NCBI RefSeq assembly: GCF_000177535.2
Contig: NC_015673.1
Location: 2,356,001-2,420,000 of the forward strand
Origin: Corynebacterium resistens DSM 45100
GTDB lineage: Bacteria; Actinomycetota; Actinomycetes; Mycobacteriales; Mycobacteriaceae
Length of the DNA stretch: 64,000 nucleotides
Direction of reading: 5' to 3'
Shown: one piece after another, positions 34,465 to 44,258 of the stretch
Position numbering within the stretch: position 1 is the first letter of the stretch
Layout of the letters: each line of letters opens with the position of its first letter
Made by a program: the position numbers and the translations under genes
Notes under the pieces: model-generated
Database searches by the model: none
Told to the model about the DNA's origin: nothing
What the model saw: only the letters and a program-made list of their open reading frames with translations

Positions 34465-36825
34465 GTGGACGAGGTCGAAAAAGCTGGGCGCGTAGGTGAT
34501 GAAATTCTCGCCGAATTACGCACTGCGCTTTCGCGATCGACATGCACGCATGTTGAGAACATCCCCGCCCGTATATCCACACCGATGGATTGGCCAGATT
34601 GGGCAGCACCGTCGTTGGTTGAATTCCTCGTTGATGAAGGTATTCGCCAACCGTGGAGCCACCAGGTGGAAATGGCTGAGCATATCCATGCTGGGCGAGA
34701 TGTCGTGTGCGCTACCGGGACCGCCTCGGGCAAGAGTTTGGGATACCAACTGCCGATCCTCAGCGAACTTGCGCAGCCCGGAAATACCGCGAGTGCGCTG
34801 TACATCAGCCCAACGAAAGCTCTAGCGCAAGATCAGCGAGCTGCGATCGCACAAATGTGTGCAGCTAGTAGTGAACTGGCGGACGTGGTGGTAGCCACGT
34901 ATGACGGCGATACCCCGCCAGAAGCGCGGCGCGTGATCCGAGAGCAAGCTCGGGTGATTGTGACGAATCCCGATATGTTGCACGCTTCGATCTTGGGAAA
35001 CCCGCAGGTATGGGGGCGCTTTCTGCGGAGCTTGAAATTTGTGGTGATCGACGAGTGCCACACATACCGCGGGGTTTTCGGCGCGCATGTCTCCTTGGTG
35101 TTGCGTCGATTATTGCGGTTGTGCCAGCTGAAACCGGTGGTAGCTTTGGCGAGCGCCACCAGCGTAGATCCGGCTGCTCACGCGGAGCGGCTAACGGGGC
35201 GATCAGAGATCGTGGCAGTCACAAACGACGGTTCACCCAGAGGCAGCACAACGGTGGCTTTATGGGAGCCGGGATTACTACCAGATATGAAGGGCGAAAA
35301 CGGTGCACCCGTCCGCCGAGCTGCGAATACGGAGGCCGCAGAGATTATGGGGCGGGTTATCGCCCACGGTGCCCGCACGTTAACTTTCGCCCGTTCACGG
35401 CGTGGAGCAGAAACTGTGGCCATGGGCGCTGCCGAACAGTTGTCATCCATGGGGCGCGCCGCTGATGCCGTCCGCGTGGCTGCCTACCGCGCAGGTTACA
35501 CAGCCGAGGATCGCCGAGCGTTGGAGCGCCGTTTAGACAATGGCGAGTTGCTGGGCGTGGCCAGCACCAACGCCCTGGAGCTAGGCATCGACGTAGGCGG
35601 GCTAGACTGCGTCATTACCAGCGGGTTCCCCGGTACGATCGCAAGCTTCCGCCAGCAAGCCGGCAGAGCGGGCCGCCGTGGCCAGTCCGCATTGGTCATG
35701 CTGGTGGGCGCGGATGACCCGATGGATACGTATCTGGTACACCACCCAGAGGCACTGTTGAACCGGCCTGTGGAGAACACAGTTTTTGACCCCACCAATC
35801 CCTATATTCTGGCCGATCATCTAGTGTGCGCTGCTGCCGAAAAGCCTCTATCCGACGCCGAAGTGACCCAGTGGCAAGGCGAGCAACTAGTACAACAGTT
35901 GATTTCGGCGGGGCGGCTGAAGCGCCGACCCAAGGGGATTTTTGCCAATCTCACGGTAGCGAAGGAGGTGCACGCGGGCATGTCCATCCGCGGTGGCGCG
36001 GTGAAATCAGTTGCCATCGTGGAATCGAGCACGGGCAGGCTGCTGGGCGAAGTGGATGCGGGGCGGGCCGCTAGCGATGTACACACGGGGGCGGTATACC
36101 TGCATCAAGGCGAGACATATGTCGTCGATAACCTCGACCTCGAGGCGAATGTGGCGTGGGTGCGCGCCGATTTTCCGGAGTATTCCACCCAAGTAGTCCG
36201 CGAAACCGATATCCGGGTTGTGCGCACGCGCCGCACCCAGCGCCTCGCCGATGGGGTGTGGTTGGCGGATGTGGATGTGGAGGTATCGCATACGGTGACG
36301 GGCTACCGGAAACGCTTGCCCGGTGGGGAGATCCTGGAAGTCGTTCCTCTTGATGTGCCGCCGGAGCGGTTGTTTACCCGGGCGGTGGCCTACACGGTGG
36401 ATCCGGAAGTATTGAAAGGCGAAATAGGGCTTCCCGAACCGACGTGGCCAGGAGCGTTGCACGCTGCTGAACATGCCGCGATTGGAATGCTTCCGCTGAT
36501 CGCTACCTGCGATAGGTGGGACATCGGCGGTGTTTCCACGGTGCTGCATCAGGACACGGGGCTGCCCACGGTTTTTGTGTACGACGGATATGCCGGTGGC
36601 GCGGGGTTCGCCGAGCGTGGATTCGAAGCTTTCAGCCAATGGATGCAAGTTACAAAGGAAACGGTTGAGGCATGCGAGTGCGCAAGCGGCTGCCCTTCAT
36701 GCGTGCAGTCCCCGAAATGCGGCAATGGCAATGAACCGTTATTTAAGGCGGGGGCTGTGGAGGTTTTGAGTTTTCTTGCCAGCGCGTGCCGCTCCGGGAA
36801 AGAGAATAAGCATTCCGGTGGCTAA
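34465..36825 (+). CDS. DEAD/DEAH-box helicase with C-terminal DUF1998 zinc domain (MrfA/Hrq1-like)
   Basis: A 786-residue superfamily 2 helicase. Walker A is ATGTASGKS near residue 91, motif II is VIDECHTYRG, and motif VI is RQQAGRAGRRGQ. The C-terminal DUF1998 region holds CECASGCPSCVQSPKCGNG, the cysteine cluster of MrfA/Hrq1 helicases that bind iron or zinc and take part in DNA crosslink repair. GTG 34465 has GGAGG 6 bases upstream. The neighbouring topA and csp genes make the family assignment consistent with the mycobacterial locus. Confidence 0.9.
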   Translation: MDEVEKAGRVGDEILAELRTALSRSTCTHVENIPARISTPMDWPDWAAPSLVEFLVDEGIRQPWSHQVEMAEHIHAGRDVVCATGTASGKSLGYQLPILSELAQPGNTASALYISPTKALAQDQRAAIAQMCAASSELADVVVATYDGDTPPEARRVIREQARVIVTNPDMLHASILGNPQVWGRFLRSLKFVVIDECHTYRGVFGAHVSLVLRRLLRLCQLKPVVALASATSVDPAAHAERLTGRSEIVAVTNDGSPRGSTTVALWEPGLLPDMKGENGAPVRRAANTEAAEIMGRVIAHGARTLTFARSRRGAETVAMGAAEQLSSMGRAADAVRVAAYRAGYTAEDRRALERRLDNGELLGVASTNALELGIDVGGLDCVITSGFPGTIASFRQQAGRAGRRGQSALVMLVGADDPMDTYLVHHPEALLNRPVENTVFDPTNPYILADHLVCAAAEKPLSDAEVTQWQGEQLVQQLISAGRLKRRPKGIFANLTVAKEVHAGMSIRGGAVKSVAIVESSTGRLLGEVDAGRAASDVHTGAVYLHQGETYVVDNLDLEANVAWVRADFPEYSTQVVRETDIRVVRTRRTQRLADGVWLADVDVEVSHTVTGYRKRLPGGEILEVVPLDVPPERLFTRAVAYTVDPEVLKGEIGLPEPTWPGALHAAEHAAIGMLPLIATCDRWDIGGVSTVLHQDTGLPTVFVYDGYAGGAGFAERGFEAFSQWMQVTKETVEACECASGCPSCVQSPKCGNGNEPLFKAGAVEVLSFLASACRSGKENKHSGG

Positions 36826-36852
36826 CAGCGGGTTCGTTGCTAGATTGTTTCT

Positions 36853-38274
36853 ATGGGAAACATATCTGCGTTCGAAACTTCCGTCGCCTCGAGTGCATCT
36901 TCTGTTAGTCACCGAGGATGGCGCTCTGCAGTGATGTCACTGACGACCGTCGCCGCACTTTCAAGCGGTGGGGCGATTGTTACAGCTGGACCTATTTCCG
37001 CCGCGCCTACAACAGGAGCTTCCGCGCCAGCTCTAACTGGGACGGGTTCATCAAGCCGAGGATCTTCCGAAGCCTTGGGGTCCGTTGCTGATGTGACCCC
37101 TCGGTCTGCAGTGAAGCAGGGCAAACCAATGCGGGAACCTGCCCCGTACCCCACCACACCGATCGATAGTGGCCTAGTGATCGGCACCCTTCCCGCCACC
37201 ACCGGTGAGCCCATGAACGTGACCCCGCTGGATTCGCGGGTGGGGTTGAGCGGGGCGTCGAAGCAATATAGATTCTCCTACTCCACGACGAATCAGCACG
37301 GCAAGATAGCAACCTCAACCGCTGCAATTTTTCTACCAAAAGGGAAAATGCCTGCGGGTGGTTGGCCCATCCTAGCGTGGGCACATGGAACTGTGGGGCT
37401 TGGGGATAATTGCACGCCTTCTATGAATCCCCGTTCAGAACGAGACGCAGCATATCTCAATCATTGGTTACGCCAAGGATATGCAATTGTTGCGTCTGAT
37501 TATGCAGGTCAAGGCACTAGCGGCTTGATGAGTTACCTAAATGGAAAATCTACGGCCGCCAATGTCGTTGATTCTGTGATCGCGGCACGCAAGCTGTCAC
37601 CAACGAAAGGGAATTTGGCGAAACGTTGGGCAGCCATTGGCCAATCGCAAGGTGGGGGCGCAGCTTTGCATGTAGCGCAGCGAGCTACGCAGGCAAGCCG
37701 CGCGGCTGGGATTGATTTCCGCGGCACAGTAGCTACCGGCGCTCCGGCATACATTGAGAACATCGTGCTGGCAGGTGGGCCGACATTCCCGCCCGTGGTG
37801 TTGCCAATAGGATTGAATGTATATGCCCTATACATCATGGCCGCGATAGCTGACGCACGGCCAGATTTGGACGTCGATCAGGTACTTACCCCAGAGGGTA
37901 AAAAGATGGTGAAATGGGCTGAAACCGCCTGCTATGCCCAGATGGCAGACGCTGTGGAAGGCACGAATGTAGCGAGGGCGTTCAAGAAGCCCGTGCGCAG
38001 CATCCCCGGCATTAAGCAGGCGCTCACAACCCACATGGCGACCGCCACAACTGGATATGACAAACCCGTTTTTGTTGGTCATGGACTAAAGGATAAGGAC
38101 GTTCCCACGCCGATTGGTTTGGCACTGAATTCCGAGATGTGGCTGAACCAGTTCATTGCCTCACCACGCAATAAGCGCGTGGTGGTGCGCTGGTATGCAG
38201 CCGACCACGGCGAAACCGTGTATGCCTCGATGAAGGACTCCACTCCCTTCCTTGCTGGAATCATGCGCCCCTGA
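36853..38274 (+). CDS. Secreted triacylglycerol lipase / alpha-beta hydrolase (LIP family)
   Basis: A 473-residue secretory lipase-type protein. An N-terminal signal with a long polar start, arginines near residues 21-24 and a hydrophobic core (about 27-48) ends near ISAAPTT. A Ser/Thr/Ala-rich linker follows. The nucleophile elbow is AAIGQSQGGGA near residue 263; the acid and His are probably in HGLKDKDVPT and AADHGETV. It should release fatty acids from host or environmental lipids, which fits the beta-oxidation genes in the window. TAGATT lies 6 bases before the ATG. Confidence 0.85.
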   Translation: MGNISAFETSVASSASSVSHRGWRSAVMSLTTVAALSSGGAIVTAGPISAAPTTGASAPALTGTGSSSRGSSEALGSVADVTPRSAVKQGKPMREPAPYPTTPIDSGLVIGTLPATTGEPMNVTPLDSRVGLSGASKQYRFSYSTTNQHGKIATSTAAIFLPKGKMPAGGWPILAWAHGTVGLGDNCTPSMNPRSERDAAYLNHWLRQGYAIVASDYAGQGTSGLMSYLNGKSTAANVVDSVIAARKLSPTKGNLAKRWAAIGQSQGGGAALHVAQRATQASRAAGIDFRGTVATGAPAYIENIVLAGGPTFPPVVLPIGLNVYALYIMAAIADARPDLDVDQVLTPEGKKMVKWAETACYAQMADAVEGTNVARAFKKPVRSIPGIKQALTTHMATATTGYDKPVFVGHGLKDKDVPTPIGLALNSEMWLNQFIASPRNKRVVVRWYAADHGETVYASMKDSTPFLAGIMRP

Positions 38275-38444
38275 TCCAGCACAGCAACAACAAAACGAAC
38301 AAGCTAAATCAGGGCTTGCGACGATGTTCCCAAAGAGAACACCTACAACCCAACGTGCGATCAACATAAGTAACATCTGGACATCCTGATAAAATCTGGA
38401 CTGAATGATTACACTTTCGTCGCAAGTTCTTCTCTATTTGGTGG

Positions 38445-39038
38445 ATGCACATGCAATCAATAGTCAATCTTCTAGCAGCGATAAGTCCGTGGCCCACCAT
38501 CATCGGACCATTACTTACCACAACTCTTTTCCTAACAAAATGGTATACAGATAACCGAAACGAACCATCTTTTTTTATAAGACGTACTACTAATGAGATA
38601 AATTCTCTCAACGAATTGAAAGTTATAGCAGAAAAACGAAGAGACCGACGCCTCATTGAAGAAATGAACGAATTCATTGATCATTTGAACCGCTCAGCGT
38701 TTCATCAGTATTTACGGCGGTACAAGAGGTCTTCTGCAGATGCGATGCTCTACCTCTCAATAGCATTATTAGTCGCAACTACTGCAGCTTACTCGACATG
38801 GAAGATCACTTCCCATCGAGCTACATCACAACCCGACGCATACAATGAGGCAGCTTTTGCGTGTGCCGTATGCACAATCGTATTCTTCATAGCCTCAGTT
38901 ACTTTCCAAGCAAGCCACTATATCTTGTTGGTTAAAGCAAATAAAGAACTCAAGATTTTCGATAATCAATTCATCGCTTATCGGGACGAGTTCAACTCTA
39001 GATTCCTCCCACCAGGAAAATCAACCGATGAAACTTAA
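38445..39038 (+). CDS. Hypothetical membrane protein, AT-rich
   Basis: A 197-residue protein I do not recognise. It has a hydrophobic N-terminal segment (about residues 12-31), a basic, helical central part (about 45-100), two membrane segments (about 103-122 and 135-157) and a charged C terminus. The layout resembles small two-helix membrane effectors such as the SLATT group, but no signature proves this. The region 38280-39160 is visibly richer in A and T than its neighbours and uses A/T-ending codons, suggesting recent acquisition. No strong ribosome binding site is visible; ATG 38451 is an alternative start. Confidence 0.55.
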   Translation: MHMQSIVNLLAAISPWPTIIGPLLTTTLFLTKWYTDNRNEPSFFIRRTTNEINSLNELKVIAEKRRDRRLIEEMNEFIDHLNRSAFHQYLRRYKRSSADAMLYLSIALLVATTAAYSTWKITSHRATSQPDAYNEAAFACAVCTIVFFIASVTFQASHYILLVKANKELKIFDNQFIAYRDEFNSRFLPPGKSTDET

Positions 39039-39163
39039 GAACTCGACACCCATTTCCGACGACTTACTTGTTTTACAGAGTTTTTCTTTTATTCCATTCC
39101 AACAATCAGAAAATTGTAGGAATGTAGAGTCTGGTATTCTGAGTTAGTAACTACGAATCGTCT

Positions 39164-39469
39164 TCATACTGGCCCCGCCAAGGAAGTTGCGGAACCACCG
39201 CGCCCCTTATTTACTGCGACCGTCACGCGGACAAATTCTCCTTCCACGTGGCAGTCACTCACACTTGCTTGGTTCGCCCCTGCGATCGTGCCTGCAACGG
39301 CACACGGATTATCACCTCCTGATACCAAATCACTGGCCGCGGATAGCGCCGCGAGATCCGCCGCGGCCACCGCCCGCTGTTGTGCCACGAGATCAGTTAC
39401 GCCTACGACGACGTACATCACCACGCTCAGCACAGCGAGAATGATCATCGCGCCGTAGGTCGTGCTCAC
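39164..39469 (-). CDS. TadE-like/Rv3655c-type secretion-neighbourhood protein
   Basis: A 101-residue protein with one N-terminal membrane segment (about residues 6-28, IILAVLSVVMYVVVGVTDLV) followed by QQRAVAAADLAALSAA, the usual TadE/TadG-like pattern after the helix. Two cysteines follow (NPCAV, SDCHV) and may form a disulfide outside the cell. GTG start with GGGAGA 6 bases upstream. It ends the minus-strand tad operon. Confidence 0.75.
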   Translation of the reverse strand: MSTTYGAMIILAVLSVVMYVVVGVTDLVAQQRAVAAADLAALSAASDLVSGGDNPCAVAGTIAGANQASVSDCHVEGEFVRVTVAVNKGRGGSATSLAGPV

Positions 39470-39604
39470 AATATTCTCCCTTCTCTAAGTTCCGCCTGTT
39501 GCTCTGCGCCGGCGCCTATCGCACCACACTCGCGCTCTTGATCCGTGCCGGTAACTGTTGCTCTGCGGCCGTGGCTGTCGCTTTGCAGCCTGTGCCTGTA
39601 GTTC

Positions 39605-39910
39605 CTATTCGGTTGGCTCAGCCACCACCACGGCTTCCGCACTCACATCCTTCAGAGGCGCATCCTTGCTCACGGTCACGCGCACGATAGGTACCTCACC
39701 GATACGTTCTTGACTGACCTGGACCCGAGCCTCCGAGTCACGCTGGTTGACGTATGCACGCGCATCCTCCCCCAATGCTCCGGCGCGAGCTGCATCGCGG
39801 GCTAGCGCTTGAGCCGTGGAGTGTTCTGCTAAAGTCACAAAACCCGAGACCGCCCCTGCCGCCACCAGTGTCATCGCGCTGAGAACGATGGCGCCTTCAA
39901 CGGTGTTCAT
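39605..39910 (-). CDS. TadE-family pseudopilin-like protein
   Basis: A 101-residue protein starting MNTVEGAIVLSAMTLVAAGA: a short leader with Glu at position 5 of the hydrophobic helix, as in type IV/Flp pilins and TadE. The extracellular part is Asp/Val-rich. It follows the pilin gene by 12 bases and is separated from the next tad gene by 135 bp without a gene; that gap contains loose repeats of a TTGCTCTGCG motif. Confidence 0.75.
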   Translation of the reverse strand: MNTVEGAIVLSAMTLVAAGAVSGFVTLAEHSTAQALARDAARAGALGEDARAYVNQRDSEARVQVSQERIGEVPIVRVTVSKDAPLKDVSAEAVVVAEPTE

Positions 39911-39922
39911 ATTGAGCCTCTA

Positions 39923-40273
39923 TCATTGTTTCCCCTGCTGCAGCGCCTTTTCGAAGATTCCGCTCAGCGCTTGCTCGACAGTATCGGAAGTCACCACGGT
40001 ATATAGCAATGCACCAAGGGCTGCGGCCGCGACACATCCAAGAGCATATTCAATCGTGGACATTCCACGCTCATCTGCCATATACCCTCTGATCGCAGCC
40101 ACTAACTTTTCGAAAGCAGTCGGTTCCTTATCCGACGCCTCGCTGCATTCCACATCCGTTTCCTGCCTAGCAATCTCGTCTTTCCCAGGAGGAGTGTACG
40201 TGGTTGGCTCGAGGGCGTCGGTAACAGAAGTTTGGGTAGCCATGGTCGTTTTGATTGCAGTTTGAGTAGCCAT
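39923..40273 (-). CDS. Flp-type pilin (DUF4244)
   Basis: A 116-residue protein with a long polar leader and the pilin-type segment DERGMSTIEYALGCVAAAAL near residue 68, where processing before or near GMSTIEY would expose the conserved Glu. A single membrane helix follows, then a short C terminus. This is the probable major subunit of the Flp pilus. AAAAGGAC lies 7 bases before the ATG. The first ten codons are imperfectly repeated (MATQTAIKTT, MATQTSVT), so a second start at codon 11 is possible. Confidence 0.8.
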   Translation of the reverse strand: MATQTAIKTTMATQTSVTDALEPTTYTPPGKDEIARQETDVECSEASDKEPTAFEKLVAAIRGYMADERGMSTIEYALGCVAAAALGALLYTVVTSDTVEQALSGIFEKALQQGKQ

Positions 40274-40408
40274 GATTGTTGTCCTTTTCGTTCGTGTTTG
40301 TTGTTGAGGTTTTGCCTTGAAGTCATCGGTGCAGCGTTGCCAAGACTGTTTAATTGATCGCCACGCCCGTGCTCGTTGTCTGTGCGTTGTAGATAGCGGT
40401 GGTGCGGT

Positions 40409-41542
40409 TCAGATTCCTGCGAGGCCGATTGCTAAAGGCAACAGCCCCACCACGACGAACATCGGTAGGAAGCACAGAGTTAGTGGTGCTGCCAGCACAA
40501 CCAACATTTTTTCCGCAGCTGCAGTGGCTTCGTTATTGGCGTGCTGTCTCAAACGCTGCGCCTGTGCACCTGCTCCCACGGAGAGCGCTGTTCCCGACCG
40601 CGCTTGCTGCAAGGCTTGCCGTGCGACAGGTCCGAATCCGACATGAGCTTTCAATTTCTTCCACGCCTGGGCGAAATCCCCCATGTCCAGCAGATGCCCC
40701 ACCGTGAGCACATCACGATCAGCCTCCGCCAGCTTGTCTGGGCCCCAATGCTGCACCATCACTGTCCACGCCCGATTCGTGGGCAACCCCACTTGCAATG
40801 CGGCGGTGAAGATGTCCAAACCCCGGGCGATATCGAGGGAAGTTAAGCCAACCTGTTTTTCAGGCCCCGCCCGACTTCCCCCTCCAACGAGCTTCCACTG
40901 GGAACGCGTTAGGAACTCCGTCCACTGCACACCGGCACATCCCAGTACCGACCCCACCAGCACTAACAGCGCACCTAGCGGATTTCGCACAAAGAATTGC
41001 GGGGTACCCAAACCCATGGTTTGCCCTAAAATGACTGCTCCGATCGGCAGAGCCAGCAACACGGTCACCGTCAGCCGAGCACCAGCCATTGCGGATTCGT
41101 ATTTCTCCCGCCGTTCCAAGGCTGCATCAATATCGCACGCATAGGCCTCTGCCAACACGGAAAGCGGTATTCCCCGTTCCGTAGCAATCCCCCACAGCTG
41201 GCAGAAATAGCCTAGGTTTCGCTGCGTCGAAGAACCGTGTTCAGCACCTTCACCTGCATCGGCGGCCACATCCTTATCACCTTGAATGCTGAGGCGGTAA
41301 CGCGCTACTAGTTGTAGGGCTCCATTAGCTATGGCTTCATCATCAACAAATTGCGCTGCCGCCAGCACCGCATCCTCAGGTCGAGCCCCCGCTTGAGATT
41401 CTCTACTAACAGCTCCGATGAACTCGCGTTCGAGTTCGATTTTTCGCCGAGTCCTCTTATCACGCAGAATTCTCTGCGCAACGTGGGCGGCGACATAACC
41501 CCACATCACAACCACCGCAGCCCATACGATTGCGTTAATCAT
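40409..41542 (-). CDS. Fused TadB-TadC type pilus platform protein
   Basis: A 377-residue integral membrane protein with two T2SSF-like domains. The first (about residues 35-200) includes LAEAYACDIDAALERREKYE, followed by two helices; the second (about 235-377) begins LDIFTAALQVGLPTNRAWTV and ends with LVVLAAPLTLCFLPMFVVVG. In most Tad loci these are two proteins, TadB and TadC. I moved the start to ATG 41542 because AGGAGGTG lies 6 bases upstream and overlaps the longer GTG start. It is the inner-membrane platform for the CpaF ATPase. Confidence 0.8.
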   Translation of the reverse strand: MINAIVWAAVVVMWGYVAAHVAQRILRDKRTRRKIELEREFIGAVSRESQAGARPEDAVLAAAQFVDDEAIANGALQLVARYRLSIQGDKDVAADAGEGAEHGSSTQRNLGYFCQLWGIATERGIPLSVLAEAYACDIDAALERREKYESAMAGARLTVTVLLALPIGAVILGQTMGLGTPQFFVRNPLGALLVLVGSVLGCAGVQWTEFLTRSQWKLVGGGSRAGPEKQVGLTSLDIARGLDIFTAALQVGLPTNRAWTVMVQHWGPDKLAEADRDVLTVGHLLDMGDFAQAWKKLKAHVGFGPVARQALQQARSGTALSVGAGAQAQRLRQHANNEATAAAEKMLVVLAAPLTLCFLPMFVVVGLLPLAIGLAGI

Positions 41543-41645
41543 CGTCTTCACCTCCTTCTTTTCTTCACCATCCCCGCCTGTTAGAGCCCGCTAGCTGCCA
41601 GTTTCAAACGCATCACAAGTACCGTGCCCCACTTCCAGACCTTTC

Positions 41646-42782
41646 CTACGCCGCCTGTTGGCCTAAATCCATCATGAAATTGCTCCACCCGTCGCAAGGA
41701 CCATTGGCCCACAACATGCGCACGTCCAACCTTTGCCGGTTATCCAGAGCTAACTGCCCCACATGTGTGAGCCTGCGCCCTTCAGCCGTGCGGGCTACAT
41801 GCAACAACACATCAATTCCGTCCACGGCTTGGCGCGCTAACGCACGCTCCGGCAACCCGGCCATCGCGCCCAGCGCATCCAACCGTCCAGGCACTGCTTG
41901 CGGAGAGTTCGCGTGTATCGTTCCGGCACTTCCCGCATGTCCGGTGTTCAGGGCTACCAGCAGATCCGCAACTTCTGCGCCACGAATCTCCCCGACCACG
42001 ATCCGATCTGGGCGCATACGCAGGCATTGCTTCACTAATGTCTGCATCGTGATGGCTCCTTTGCCCTCGGCATTTCCCCGGCGCGCGGTCAGCGAAACAA
42101 CATGCGGATGCCCCGGCATCAACTCGGGCGTATCCTCCACCACGATGCAGCGTTGCCACCCTGGCACTTCACCCAGCATGGTCGCCAGCAGGGTCGTCTT
42201 TCCAGCGCCGGTTCCCCCGCTGATCAGCACATTCTTGCGATTGTCGACAATCCCTCGCAAGGCTTCGGCCAGCTCTACACTCACGAACCTGTCCCGCACC
42301 AACTGTTCGATGCTTAGCCCACTCGTTTTTAGCATGCGCAAACTAATGCATGTCCCGCCTTGCACCGGCGGCGATAGCACCGCATGCATTCGGATCGCCG
42401 CTGCCGGAATATCCGCCGGCAGCCCAGTCAGTACCCCATCTGCGTAAGGCATGGCATCATCCAACCGACTACCGCACGTAGCAGCCATGTGGACCGCCAA
42501 GTTACGCGCTTCCTCCGCCACCAACTCGATGCCGAGCCGCTCCATGCCCTCCCCGCGGTCTTGCCACACACTGCCATCTGCATTGACCACAACGTCTGTC
42601 ACCCACGGGTCGGTGAGCACTTGCCCAAGCCTCCCCAACCCGCTGAGCTCAAGCTGCACCTGCCTTATCGTTTCCACGTCGGTCTCGGCCGGCATAACTT
42701 CACTGATCTTTTCCACCGACGCCTCGCTGAACCCCCGCTCCGCCAACCGCAGGCGCACATCCTCCACAAAAGCATTGCTCAT
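41646..42782 (-). CDS. Flp pilus assembly ATPase CpaF/TadA
   Basis: A 378-residue secretion ATPase powering pilus assembly. Walker A is ISGGTGAGKTT, the Asp box VVEDTPEL and Walker B RPDRIVVGEIRGAEVADLL follow, then the His box GHAGSAGTIHANSP. ATG 42782 starts one base after the stop of the CpaE-like gene, so they are coupled; the longer frame up to 42950 would overlap that gene. Confidence 0.92.
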   Translation of the reverse strand: MSNAFVEDVRLRLAERGFSEASVEKISEVMPAETDVETIRQVQLELSGLGRLGQVLTDPWVTDVVVNADGSVWQDRGEGMERLGIELVAEEARNLAVHMAATCGSRLDDAMPYADGVLTGLPADIPAAAIRMHAVLSPPVQGGTCISLRMLKTSGLSIEQLVRDRFVSVELAEALRGIVDNRKNVLISGGTGAGKTTLLATMLGEVPGWQRCIVVEDTPELMPGHPHVVSLTARRGNAEGKGAITMQTLVKQCLRMRPDRIVVGEIRGAEVADLLVALNTGHAGSAGTIHANSPQAVPGRLDALGAMAGLPERALARQAVDGIDVLLHVARTAEGRRLTHVGQLALDNRQRLDVRMLWANGPCDGWSNFMMDLGQQAA

Positions 42783-42783
42783 G

Positions 42784-44097
42784 TCAGGCCACCCTTTCAG
42801 TTGCATCCAACCGCAAACTCTCGATGTCGAGGAAAGTGCGGGTTCGCTGTGCTTGTATGACTTCCACGAGCCCCCGAGCAGCGTGAACGGGTTTGCATCT
42901 GCGCACGCGCTGCTCTGCCTCACACCTATACTCCCCCAGCCCACGCGCAATTTGCCGTTCTACACTGCGTTCCGCTGTTTCCAGGGCAGTTTCTGTAAAC
43001 GCCCATGCGTGCCGCAACCCCGCGCTCAGGGATCGGGGGCGCGCGCCGGGAATTTCTGCTGCACGTTCCGCCACGATTTCAGGGGATTCGCGGTAACCGT
43101 TGGCGTAGTACTCCAGTTGCCCACTATCAATGTCTTGTGCCAGCTGCGGGTCATCCTCAATGACGATGGTGGGCAGGGTATCAAGGATGACACTCGCCAG
43201 CGCCAACGTCACTGATGAATGAGCCGTTTGGCGTAGTACGAACAACGGGTCTGGCCAACCACTGTCTAGAGCGCGTTCCCAGTAGATAAGCGCTGCCGCG
43301 ACCCCAGCTACCGTTAAAGGACACACGATGACATGGGCATCGGGAACGTAGTTCTGCCACCTTGAAGCTTCATGAGGAATGGCCCGCCCGCAATCAACGA
43401 CGACCGCCGATTCCTCCAAACCCCGCAGGTATCGCGGTAGGTCAATGGAAGTGCAGCCTTCACGAGCTTGGGCAAGTAACCGCGCGAATCCCACCTGTGG
43501 CAATTCTTTCAGCTCAGGGTTGAGATCCGCGCCCACTATCCGAGAGCCTTCAATCCTTTCCACCCCGAGCGCCACGTCAACACCGGTTGATTCAGGTGCA
43601 GCATCCAACATCACTGCATCCATGCCCGCAGCTCCCAATGCATCCGCTAGGAAGAATGCCAATGTAGATACTCCAGCCCCACCCACGCTGCCGCTGACTG
43701 CGATTAACGGAGCCTCCCCCACTCGCAGTAAACGCGCTAATTCCAACGGGCCAGCCGAATCAAAATCAGGCTGCATCTGATCCAACCTGATCGCATACGC
43801 ATTTGCGGCATTACACAGCGGTGAATCATGATCTGCGATAACGACCGCTGTTTCTCCCTCTTCGAGCCGCGCCACTAGGTACCTAATGATGGATTCATCT
43901 CCAAATGTGTTGACATAGCCCCTGCGGTTCACTTCGGCAACCAACGAGGCTTCCTCGGCCCACGACTGATTCTCCACATCCAGAATTACTGGCCTCATCG
44001 CCCACGGGGACGCGTAACTATCAGGTCCCACAATTCGATGTAATCCCTGACGGATCCCCCGTATATGCTGTTCACGAGCGTTTTCCACATATCCCAT
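42784..44097 (-). CDS. CpaE-like/septum-site-determining family ATPase (Rv3660c type)
   Basis: A 437-residue protein. The middle holds a deviant Walker A, VSGSVGGAGVSTLAFFLADA, near residue 150, followed by VMLDAAPESTGVD and VVVDCGRAI, the pattern of MinD/CpaE ATPases. The N terminus resembles a receiver-like domain and the C-terminal 110 residues are Arg-rich and helical. In actinobacteria it is the first gene of the tad locus and may localise pilus assembly. It is divergent from the HAD phosphatase gene. Confidence 0.82.
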   Translation of the reverse strand: MGYVENAREQHIRGIRQGLHRIVGPDSYASPWAMRPVILDVENQSWAEEASLVAEVNRRGYVNTFGDESIIRYLVARLEEGETAVVIADHDSPLCNAANAYAIRLDQMQPDFDSAGPLELARLLRVGEAPLIAVSGSVGGAGVSTLAFFLADALGAAGMDAVMLDAAPESTGVDVALGVERIEGSRIVGADLNPELKELPQVGFARLLAQAREGCTSIDLPRYLRGLEESAVVVDCGRAIPHEASRWQNYVPDAHVIVCPLTVAGVAAALIYWERALDSGWPDPLFVLRQTAHSSVTLALASVILDTLPTIVIEDDPQLAQDIDSGQLEYYANGYRESPEIVAERAAEIPGARPRSLSAGLRHAWAFTETALETAERSVERQIARGLGEYRCEAEQRVRRCKPVHAARGLVEVIQAQRTRTFLDIESLRLDATERVA

Positions 44098-44258
44098 AGC
44101 TGAAAGTGTGTCACCACAACATCGAGATATTTAGGGGCCCAGAAAGCGCCTGTGGATAAGTAGCGAGGGGCGTCAAAAAGATTAAAGAACCTGTGGACAA
44201 CCAGAAGAATTGTTACTGAAGTGACAGGTGTGACTTGAAAGGTTGTAGGATCAGAAGT

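Noticed and set aside
44118..44140. TGTGGTGACACA near the tad promoter as a GlxR site
   Set aside because: The spacing between TGTG and CACA is 4 instead of the 8 required by TGTGA-N6-TCACA.
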